From: Nocardia nova NBRC 15556
Lineage (GTDB): Bacteria; Actinomycetota; Actinomycetes; Mycobacteriales; Mycobacteriaceae
Length of the DNA: 60,570 bases
Direction of reading: 5' to 3'
Assembly: GCF_001613005.1 (NCBI RefSeq)
Contig: NZ_BDBN01000066.1
Location: forward strand, 1-60,570
Part shown: positions 1 through 6,698 of the stretch, piece by piece
How positions within the stretch are numbered: the first letter of the stretch is position 1
How the letters are laid out: each line of letters opens with the position of its first letter
Notes under the pieces: generated by a model
The model's database searches: none
What the model saw: only the letters and a program-made list of their open reading frames with translations
What the model was told of the DNA's origin: nothing
Made by a program: the position numbers and the translations under genes

Positions 1-1
1 G

Positions 2-328
2 GTGGGCGCCGGCGCGGGAGCGGTGATCGCGACGCGGGGCTCCGACGGCATGGTCGCGGTGACACCGGACGGCGCGTGGTCGGCCGTTCTGCCCGAGCCG
101 TTGTGCGGCAATCCGACCGGGGCCGGTGATGCCGCGGCCGCGGCGGTGATCGCCGCGCTGGCCGGACCCGACCGGCCGGAGTGGCCCGCGATACTCGCCG
201 ATGCGGTTGCCACCTCGGCCGCGGCGGTGGTGATGGCCGTGGCCGGCGAGATCGACCTGTCGCTGCGGCAGCGGGTGCTCGCGGAGGTCGTGGTCGAGAA
301 GCTGGCCGATCCGGTCGGCGACCGCTGA
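2..328 (+). CDS. PfkB-family sugar kinase, C-terminal end (partial)
   Basis: The gene enters from the left edge, so only its last 108 codons are visible. The fragment contains the GAGD signature (NPTGAGDAAAAAV, about residues 38-50 of the visible part). In PfkB/ribokinase kinases this motif holds the catalytic Asp and the anion hole for phosphate transfer from ATP. The sequence around it resembles 1-phosphofructokinase or tagatose-6-phosphate kinase type proteins, but the substrate cannot be read from the C-terminus. The GTG at base 2 is an internal codon and not a start. The gene ends at a TGA at 326-328. The next gene, on the same strand, begins about 209 bases later, and nothing recognisable lies between. 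Confidence 0.75.
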   Translation: MGAGAGAVIATRGSDGMVAVTPDGAWSAVLPEPLCGNPTGAGDAAAAAVIAALAGPDRPEWPAILADAVATSAAAVVMAVAGEIDLSLRQRVLAEVVVEKLADPVGDR

Positions 329-537
329 CCCTTCCGGTGCGGCGCTGCCTCGGGCCCCGGGGCGGCTCGGGCCGAGGGGGATTGCGCCGCGCCGCGTCCG
401 TGCGGTGACCGCGGCGGTGGCGGGCGGTACATTGCGAACGGGCTTGTCGTTGTCTGCGTGCCGTGGGCCGATGCTCGGTGCCTCGGATCGCCGAACCAGA
501 GGATCGTCGAACCGGAGTTTCCGGAAGAGGTGAGCTG

Positions 538-1152
538 ATGCCCGACCCCGCACCAGACCCCGCTGCCGCTCCCGAGCCGGTCACGGGCCGCGACCTCGCG
601 CCTGCCACGGACCCGGCGCTCGAGCCCGACCTCGCCCGTAAGCCCGACCACGCCCGTGAGTCCGATCGCGCCCGTGAGTCCGACGCCGTTCGTAAGTCCG
701 ACCTCGCTCGTGAGTCCGATGCCGCTCGTGAGTCCGATCCCGCCCTCGAGTCCGACTCCGTCTCGGAGCCCGGCGCCGCAACCCCTGCCGACGACGTGCC
801 GATCCCCCGGATGCCTTTCACGGTTCGCGCGGCGCAGGTCCTCGCGCTCGGCCTGGCCGTGGTCGGCGTCGGCTGCACCGTCACCGCGGGCTGGGTGTCC
901 GGGTGGCATGTCGCGCTGATCACCGGGCTGTCGTTCGTCGCCAGCTGGATATTGGGCGCGGTCGCCCTGGCCTTCGGCGCCGTCGGCGCGAGCATCCGGA
1001 TCAGCGCGGTTCTGCTCGCGGTGCTCAACGCACTGTGGACGGTGCCCTCGATCGTCGTTGGCCGCCCGCCCGGCTGGCTCGGGCCGGTGGTCTCCGTGCT
1101 GGTCGCCGGGCTGCTGCTGCGACGTTCGGCCCGAGACTGGTTCGAACCCTAG
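538..1152 (+). CDS. membrane protein with N-terminal charged hexapeptide repeat
   Basis: This encodes 204 residues. ATG 538 is chosen because GAGGTGA lies just upstream; an in-frame start at 463 gives a longer form without such a site. Residues about 25-80 are nine copies of a six-residue unit close to xARESD, rich in Arg, Glu, Ser and Asp. The C-terminal half has three or four hydrophobic segments (for example VLALGLAVVGVGCTV and SFVASWILGAVALAFGAVG). The repeat half is probably cytosolic and disordered, in front of a small membrane domain. I do not recognise the family. The repeat is encoded by near-identical 18-base units, so copy number may differ between strains. Confidence 0.6.
   Translation: MPDPAPDPAAAPEPVTGRDLAPATDPALEPDLARKPDHARESDRARESDAVRKSDLARESDAARESDPALESDSVSEPGAATPADDVPIPRMPFTVRAAQVLALGLAVVGVGCTVTAGWVSGWHVALITGLSFVASWILGAVALAFGAVGASIRISAVLLAVLNALWTVPSIVVGRPPGWLGPVVSVLVAGLLLRRSARDWFEP
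613..774 (+). repeat. nine tandem 18-bp units inside the membrane protein gene
   Basis: There are nine imperfect 18-base units in frame, each encoding a hexapeptide such as HARESD, RARESD, LARESD or AARESD. The first unit is PALEPD and the last is SVSEPG. Units differ mostly at the first two codons, while the GAGTCCGA core is almost constant in the middle units. Confidence 0.85.
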
Positions 1153-1168
1153 GGTCGGCCCCGGACGA

Positions 1169-2170
1169 TCAGGAGGCGGCGGCGGTGGCGTGTGCCGGGG
1201 TCCGCCTCGAACCCGCGGACCGCACCGCGAGCAGTTCGGCGGCGATCGCCATGGCATGTTCCATCGGGGTGCGGGCACCGACGTCGAAGCCCGCCGGCGC
1301 GTGCAACCGGGCCAGCGTGTCGGCGCCGAATCCGCCGGCCTGCAATGCCTCGAGCCGATGGTCGTGCGCCGAATGCGAGCCGAGCGCGCCCAGATAGCCC
1401 AGCTCGGGTAGGCGCAGCGCGACGGTGAGCAGGGGGATCTCGAACTTCGGGTCCTGGGTCGCGGCGACGATCGCGGTGGTGCGGTCGATGGCCCCGATCC
1501 CGGCCTGGGCGTTGAGATAGCGGTGCGGCCAGTCCACCACCACTTCCGCGCCCGGGAACGAGGCGGGCACGGCGAAGGCCTCGCGCGGATCGCAGATGGT
1601 CACGCGGTAGCCGAGCAGCCGGCCCTGGGTCGTCAAGGCGGCGGCGAAGGTATTGGCGCCGAAGATGATCAGTCGCGGCGGCGCGGTGTGGGACGAGACG
1701 AACACATCCGATTCCGGCAGCGACACCAGCTCGGTGTTGTGCCGGCGGTCGGTGACCAGATGCTGGCCGATCACCTCCGGGTCGCTGTGCCACACGACGG
1801 TGAACACCGTGACGGGCTTGTGCCGCGCGATATCCCCGGCCACCGCCGCGAATTCCGGAAAGTCGTTGCGGGAGAACGGTTCTACGAACACGTCGATGGT
1901 TCCGCATTCCGCGCTCACATCGAATCCGGAGGTCGCGTCGAAGCGCCGCAGCTCTCGGTGGCCGGTGCGCGCGGCCTCCACCGCAGCCTCGTAGACGGCG
2001 GCCTCGTAGCAGCCGTCGGAGACCGATCCGTGCACACCGCCGTCGGGGTCGACGAGCATCGCCGAGCCCACCGGTAAGGGGGAGCTTCCGAAGGTGCGGA
2101 CCAGGGTTGCCAGGCCGCCCGTGCGGCCGCTGTGCCAGACCCGTAGCAGGTCCTCGACGATGTCACGCAT
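1169..2170 (-). CDS. XdhC family protein
   Basis: This is a 333-residue member of the XdhC/CoxI family. XdhC binds molybdenum cofactor, helps sulfurate it and delivers it to xanthine dehydrogenase-type hydroxylases. The N-terminal XdhC_CoxI block is visible (TFGSSPLPVGSAMLVDPDG, then VSDGCYEAAVYEA). The C-terminal Rossmann-like XdhC_C domain starts near RLIIFGANTFAAAL. ATG 2170 is chosen because the alignment starts there (MRDIVEDLLRVW) and GGGAG sits 8 bases upstream; longer readings to 2344 add a non-conserved tail. No molybdenum hydroxylase subunits lie beside it in this window, so its client enzyme must be elsewhere. Confidence 0.85.
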   Translation of the reverse strand: MRDIVEDLLRVWHSGRTGGLATLVRTFGSSPLPVGSAMLVDPDGGVHGSVSDGCYEAAVYEAAVEAARTGHRELRRFDATSGFDVSAECGTIDVFVEPFSRNDFPEFAAVAGDIARHKPVTVFTVVWHSDPEVIGQHLVTDRRHNTELVSLPESDVFVSSHTAPPRLIIFGANTFAAALTTQGRLLGYRVTICDPREAFAVPASFPGAEVVVDWPHRYLNAQAGIGAIDRTTAIVAATQDPKFEIPLLTVALRLPELGYLGALGSHSAHDHRLEALQAGGFGADTLARLHAPAGFDVGARTPMEHAMAIAAELLAVRSAGSRRTPAHATAAAS

Positions 2171-2371
2171 CACATGCTCCCGATCAGCGTGCGCGAGTGG
2201 GCGGGCCCGCCGGTCGTCGCGTCCCGTCGCCAGATCGTCACACGTGAGGGCCACGATAACCGCTCCCGTGCGCGGCGTCGTGTCGGCGATGGGAATTCCC
2301 CGACGGGCACCGATCGGCGCGGGAATCCGGCTGTGACATAGCACAACCGAATAACCGACCGAGTTGTACCG

Positions 2372-3517
2372 TCAGGCGAACAGGCCGCGAACGAACGGCA
2401 ACGAATCGACCAGTGAGGCGTTCACCGTGCCGTCGTGATCGGTGGGATAGATCCGGAAGGTCAGCGGCTGCCGGTTGGCGGTCAGAACCCCCGCGTAGCG
2501 CAGTGTCTCCGGGGTGATCACATCGGTGTCGCGCAGGCCCTGGCCCATGAAAATCGGCCTGTCGTAACCGGTTTCGGGCAAGCCGAGGTAGCCGGACAGC
2601 AAACCGTGCAGATTCGGAATCTGCGACAACGGGCGGGTGAACAGATTGCCGATGACCACGCCCGCGGCGGCCAGATCGTCACCGAGGGGTGTGAGACATT
2701 CGTCCTTCGCGCGGTCGAGCCAGTTCCGGCCGGAGTCGGTCAGGAAGGACTCGATGCCGAGTTCCGGGAACGTGGTGCGCAGGCCGTTCAGGATGTAGAG
2801 AACGTATCCGGTGGTGTGCGGGCTCAGCTTCACCGGCGGGATGCCCGGGCCCAGCGGCATCAGGATGTCCTCGATATAGGCCGGTACGCCGGTGCCGACG
2901 CCACCCCGGTAGTCGAGGTCGGGGCCACCGAACTCGGTCGCGTAGCGCGCGGTGAACATCGCCGCGCCGCCACCCTGCGACTGGCCGACCACGACCCATT
3001 TGCGCGACAGCTGCGAGTAGTGGCCGACGGCCGCCCGCACGGCGTCGACCACGTTGTGCGCCTCGACGACGCCGTTGAGATACGGGTGATCGCCGGGGGT
3101 GCCGAGGCCGGCGTAATCGGCGGCCACGATCGCGTAGCCCTGCTTCAGCCAGGTGCCCAGATACGCCCAGTCCCGATCCACGGCGCCGGGGCCGGCGATG
3201 CTGTAGGCGCAACTGTCGCCGAGGCCGACCGTGCCGTGCGCCCACGCGACGACCGGCCAGCCGCCGGCCGGAGCCGGGCCCGGCGGAAAATACACCGCGG
3301 CGCTCGCGACCGTCGGCTGATTCCCGACCGTGCTCGTCGTATAGAGGATGCGCTGGGAATCCACGGAGCCGGGCAGCGTCGCGGCCGCGGACAACGGCTC
3401 CACCGATTGCACCGCCGGCGTGTCTGCCGCGGCGCCGGGCGCCTCGATCACGGCGGCCGTCGCGGCCAGTGCCAGGGAGCAGGCGACGCCCGCGACCGCG
3501 GTCCACAGTGTGCGCAT
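2372..3517 (-). CDS. secreted lipase, LIP family alpha/beta hydrolase
   Basis: This encodes 381 residues with a typical signal peptide (MRTLWTAVAGVACSLALAAT, cleavage likely after AAADT). The mature part is an alpha/beta hydrolase of the secretory lipase family. GQSQGG carries the nucleophile Ser, and the C-terminal YPTDHDGTV supplies the likely Asp/His end of the triad. Members hydrolyse triacylglycerols or other esters outside the cell. The gene is divergent from aceA across a 503-base regulatory region and lies 201 bases upstream of xdhC on the same strand. The substrate is not predictable. Confidence 0.85.
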   Translation of the reverse strand: MRTLWTAVAGVACSLALAATAAVIEAPGAAADTPAVQSVEPLSAAATLPGSVDSQRILYTTSTVGNQPTVASAAVYFPPGPAPAGGWPVVAWAHGTVGLGDSCAYSIAGPGAVDRDWAYLGTWLKQGYAIVAADYAGLGTPGDHPYLNGVVEAHNVVDAVRAAVGHYSQLSRKWVVVGQSQGGGAAMFTARYATEFGGPDLDYRGGVGTGVPAYIEDILMPLGPGIPPVKLSPHTTGYVLYILNGLRTTFPELGIESFLTDSGRNWLDRAKDECLTPLGDDLAAAGVVIGNLFTRPLSQIPNLHGLLSGYLGLPETGYDRPIFMGQGLRDTDVITPETLRYAGVLTANRQPLTFRIYPTDHDGTVNASLVDSLPFVRGLFA

Positions 3518-4020
3518 CGTGTTCCTTTCCGGGTTCCGGTGCCGACCCCTGGGGCACGACGATCAGTGTCGCAGCCGCTCGTTCGAGCCGCCGAGGTATG
3601 TCCGAATCGTACGGAGCCGGGAGTGGCGCGGCGCACACCGAGGGCAGCCGCCCGCGCTTGTGAAGGTCCTCACAGTCGGCAATGCGTGCTCCCGAATCGC
3701 CGCGGTGGTAAGGCTCACTGAAACAGTACGGGCGTTACGTAAAACCGCATGTCAGGCCTACTCGCCAGTAGAAGTGGGGCGTGCAATTAACAGGCAAATT
3801 TTGCAGACTTAGCAAAGACCCCCGCAAAGCTAGCCGAGATTCACACTTGCAACAGGTAGACGGCAATTTTTAGTTGTGCCATCGTGTGGAAGTACACCCG
3901 ATGGGCATAGCAACCCTGCAAATTGCCGCTCCAGCAGAGTTCGGACATCGCGACCCGTAGTCGGCGCGGATGTTCGGCGAGCGGGGCAACCGAGACCGAA
4001 CGAAGAAGTGGAGTCATCAG
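3518..4020. other. intergenic region between lipase and aceA
   Basis: This 503-base divergent regulatory region has no credible gene. The part nearest the lipase is ordinary GC-rich sequence. The part from about 3770 to 3930 is unusually AT-rich and full of GCAA/TTGC half sites, including two centred palindromes. It is the probable aceA promoter and regulator landing area. Confidence 0.7.
3794..3831 (+). promoter_or_regulatory. RamB-like palindrome and half sites upstream of aceA
   Basis: A perfect 11-base palindrome, GCAAATTTTGC (3794-3804), is followed by two direct copies of GCAAAG at 3812-3817 and 3824-3829. A second palindrome, GCAAATTGC, lies at 3918-3926. RamB, which controls glyoxylate-cycle genes in Corynebacterium and Mycobacterium, recognises an A-rich/TTTGCAAA-type motif as I recall it, so these sites are candidate RamB boxes. 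This is inferred from sequence similarity only. Confidence 0.45.
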
Positions 4021-5313
4021 ATGTCGAACGTCGGCACCCCGAAGACCGCTGCGGAGATCCAGAAGGACTGGGACACCAACCCGCGCTGGAAGGGCATCAC
4101 CCGCGAGTACACGGCCGAGCAGGTCGTGCAGCTGCAGGGCAATGTCGTCGAGGAGCACACGCTTGCCCGCCGGGGTGCGGAGCTGCTGTGGGAGGGCGTC
4201 AACGCCGAGGGCGAGTACATCCACTCGCTCGGCGCTCTGACCGGTAACCAGGCCGTGCAGGCCGTGCGTGCCGGCCTGAAGGCCATCTACCTGTCCGGTT
4301 GGCAGGTCGCCGGTGACGCGAACCTGTCCGGCCACACCTACCCCGACCAGTCGCTGTACCCGGCCAACTCGGTGCCGTCGGTCGTGCGCCGCATCAACAA
4401 CGCGCTGCTGCGCGCCGACGAGATCGCCAAGGTCGAGGGCGACACCTCGGTCGACAACTGGGTCGTTCCGATCGTCGCCGACGGTGAGGCCGGCTTCGGT
4501 GGCGCGCTGAACGTCTACGAGCTGCAGAAGGCCATGATCGCCGCGGGTGCCGCCGGTACCCACTGGGAGGACCAGCTGGCGTCGGAGAAGAAGTGCGGCC
4601 ACCTCGGTGGCAAGGTGCTGATCCCCACCCAGCAGCACATCCGCACCCTGACCTCGGCTCGCCTGGCCGCCGACGTCGCCGACACCCCGACCGTCGTCAT
4701 CGCCCGCACCGATGCCGAGGCCGCCACCCTGATCACCTCCGACGTCGACGAGCGCGACCGTCCGTTCATCACCGGTGAGCGCACCGCCGAGGGCTTCTAC
4801 CACGTCAAGAACGGCATCGAGCCCTGCATCGCGCGTGCCAAGGCCTACGCCCCCTACTCCGACCTGATCTGGATGGAGACCGGTATTCCGGACCTGGAGG
4901 TCGCCCGCAAGTTCGCCGAGGGCGTCAAGTCCGAGTTCCCGGACCAGCTGCTGGCCTACAACTGCTCGCCGTCCTTCAACTGGAAGGCGCACCTGGACGA
5001 CGCCACCATCGCGAAGTTCCAGCGCGAGCTGGCGGCGATGGGCTTCAAGTTCCAGTTCATCACCCTGGCGGGCTTCCACTCGCTCAACTACGCGGCCTTC
5101 GACCTGGCCTACGGTTACGCCCGCGAGGGTATGACCGCCTTCGTCGACCTGCAGGAGCGCGAGTTCAAGGCTGCCGCCGAGCGTGGCTTCACCGCCATCA
5201 AGCACCAGCGTGAGGTCGGTGCCGGCTACTTCGACACCATCGCCACCACCGTGGACCCGAACACCTCGACGGCGGCCCTGAAGGGCTCCACCGAAGAGGG
5301 CCAGTTCCACTGA
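4021..5313 (+). CDS. aceA: isocitrate lyase
   Basis: This 430-residue isocitrate lyase cleaves isocitrate to glyoxylate and succinate, the first step of the glyoxylate shunt used on acetate and fatty acids. The catalytic loop motif KKCGHLGGK is present with its active-site Cys at residue 192. The substrate and metal region (SGWQVAGDAN, YPDQSLYPANSVP) and the YNCSPSFNW block are intact. The length equals that of the short actinobacterial Icl1 type (about 428 residues). ATG 4021 gives the conserved N-terminus (MSNVGTPKTAAEIQ) and has GAAGTGGAG upstream. It lies upstream of fadB2, as in the M. tuberculosis order, but a strong hairpin separates the two. Confidence 0.98.
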   Translation: MSNVGTPKTAAEIQKDWDTNPRWKGITREYTAEQVVQLQGNVVEEHTLARRGAELLWEGVNAEGEYIHSLGALTGNQAVQAVRAGLKAIYLSGWQVAGDANLSGHTYPDQSLYPANSVPSVVRRINNALLRADEIAKVEGDTSVDNWVVPIVADGEAGFGGALNVYELQKAMIAAGAAGTHWEDQLASEKKCGHLGGKVLIPTQQHIRTLTSARLAADVADTPTVVIARTDAEAATLITSDVDERDRPFITGERTAEGFYHVKNGIEPCIARAKAYAPYSDLIWMETGIPDLEVARKFAEGVKSEFPDQLLAYNCSPSFNWKAHLDDATIAKFQRELAAMGFKFQFITLAGFHSLNYAAFDLAYGYAREGMTAFVDLQEREFKAAAERGFTAIKHQREVGAGYFDTIATTVDPNTSTAALKGSTEEGQFH

Positions 5314-5637
5314 GCTGAACCCGGTCGCCCGTCCCGGGCGACGGTGACCTGAACCGGCGGCAGCTGTCGCCGGTTCACCTCACCACCAGATATGGGCACT
5401 CCTGCAACGAGCGCCCGCAGCCCTTCCCGTCGAACAGCCCCGGCGGGGAGGGCTTTTCCCTTAGAACCCCGACAGTCGACAACGTGCCCGGCAAAATTCG
5501 ATACGAGACAACTGATTTCGTAAGAACATGGGTAACTCATCGGGTACATCCAGAACCGGTTTGGCACCCGACGCAACAACGGATGCACGACTACCGCGGC
5601 ACTCAGCCGCCCGCAAAAATTCCGGAGAGGCGGAACA
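5314..5637. other. intergenic region between aceA and fadB2
   Basis: This 324-base gap holds three hairpins after aceA: an 8-bp stem at 5324-5342, a 9-bp stem at 5351-5376, and a terminator at 5419-5457. The remaining AT-richer segment, about 5490-5540, probably contains the fadB2 promoter, but I cannot place its -35 and -10 with confidence. Confidence 0.6.
5419..5457 (+). terminator. aceA terminator
   Basis: The arms AGCCCTTCCCG (5419-5429) and CGGGGAGGGCT (5444-5454) pair over 11 bases with one G-T wobble. TTTT follows, as expected for an intrinsic terminator. Confidence 0.75.
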
Positions 5638-6507
5638 GTGAGCAGCGAGAAGATTCAACGCGTCGGAGTCATCGGCGCTGGACAGATGGGCGCCGGAATC
5701 GCCGAGGTCTGCGCCCGGGCGCATGTCGATGTGCTCGTGTTCGAACAGACCCGGGAACTGGCCGCCGCCGGCCGCGCCCGCATCCTGCGATCGCTGGATC
5801 GCGGTGTGAGCAGCGGCAAGATCACCGAGCGCGAGCGCGAACAGGCCGCCTGGCGGCTGCGGTTCACCTCCGACCTCGGTGACTTCGCCGACCGGCAGTT
5901 GGTCGTCGAGGCCGTCGTGGAGAGCGAAGACGTCAAGACCGCGATCTTCAGCGAACTCGACAAGGTCGTCACCGACCCCGACGCCGTGCTGGCCTCCAAC
6001 ACCTCCTCGATTCCGATCATGAAGATCGCCGTCGCCACCAACAACCCCGAGCGGGTCGTGGGCATGCACTTCTTCAACCCGGTGCCGGTGCTGCCGCTCG
6101 TCGAGCTCGTGACCACCCTCAAGACCAGCGAAGCCGTTTCCGCGCGCGCCGAAGCCTTCGCCGGTGAGGTCCTCGGCAAGCAGGTCGTGCGCTCCGCCGA
6201 CCGCTCCGGCTTCGTCGTCAACGCGCTGCTCGTGCCGTACCTGCTCTCGGCCATCCGCATGGTCGAATCCGGCTTCGCCACCAAGGAAGACGTCGACAAG
6301 GCGATGGTGCTCGGCTGTGCCCACCCCATGGGCCCGCTCGCCCTGACCGACCTGGTGGGCCTCGACACCGTGAAGTCGATCGCCGACTCCATGTACGCCG
6401 AATTCAAGGAGCCGCTCTACTCGGCGCCGCCGCTGCTGATGCGCATGGTGGAGGCCGGGCTGCTCGGTAAGAAGACGGGGGCCGGCTTCTACCAGTACAA
6501 CCGCTGA
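5638..6507 (+). CDS. fadB2: 3-hydroxybutyryl-CoA dehydrogenase
   Basis: This encodes 289 residues, the usual length for short 3-hydroxyacyl-CoA dehydrogenases that oxidise 3-hydroxybutyryl-CoA with NAD(P). The N-terminal Rossmann motif is VIGAGQMGAG (about residues 11-20). The catalytic region GMHFFNPVPV with its His, and the C-terminal helical domain ending in KKTGAGFYQYNR, are both intact. The start is GTG 5638, preceded by GGAGAGG. It follows aceA as in M. tuberculosis (Rv0467-Rv0468), so the pair links beta-oxidation to the glyoxylate shunt, though the terminator suggests separate transcription. Confidence 0.95.
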   Translation: MSSEKIQRVGVIGAGQMGAGIAEVCARAHVDVLVFEQTRELAAAGRARILRSLDRGVSSGKITEREREQAAWRLRFTSDLGDFADRQLVVEAVVESEDVKTAIFSELDKVVTDPDAVLASNTSSIPIMKIAVATNNPERVVGMHFFNPVPVLPLVELVTTLKTSEAVSARAEAFAGEVLGKQVVRSADRSGFVVNALLVPYLLSAIRMVESGFATKEDVDKAMVLGCAHPMGPLALTDLVGLDTVKSIADSMYAEFKEPLYSAPPLLMRMVEAGLLGKKTGAGFYQYNR

Positions 6508-6531
6508 CGATCGGGCTTCTCGGAGCCGGTC

Positions 6532-6598
6532 GGCTCGTCGTTCGGGTGCCGCTGCGTAGGCGACGAAAGAGCAAGCGGCGGTGCCCGAACGACGAGCC
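6532..6598. repeat. 15-bp perfect inverted repeat between fadB2 and the metE-like gene
   Basis: GGCTCGTCGTTCGGG (6532-6546) is repeated exactly in inverted form at 6584-6598, with a 37-base loop. Inside the loop GCCGCT/AGCGGC adds another 6 pairs. The structure lies 24 bases after the fadB2 stop and 100 bases before the metE-like start. It has no long U-run, so it may be a terminator for fadB2 or a structured leader of the next gene. Confidence 0.6.
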
Positions 6599-6698
6599 CT
6601 GGGTGCCGCGAACCCGCCGGAGCGAAGCGTAGGCCAACCAACACAGGCATAGGCTGCGGAGAAGGTCCTCGACCGCAGCTCGAAAGGGAGTCCCGCTC

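Noticed and set aside
6508..6698. Cobalamin or SAM riboswitch ahead of the metE-like gene
   Set aside because: No B12 box or SAM-riboswitch core could be recognised, and 191 bases with a simple long hairpin do not fit the folds.
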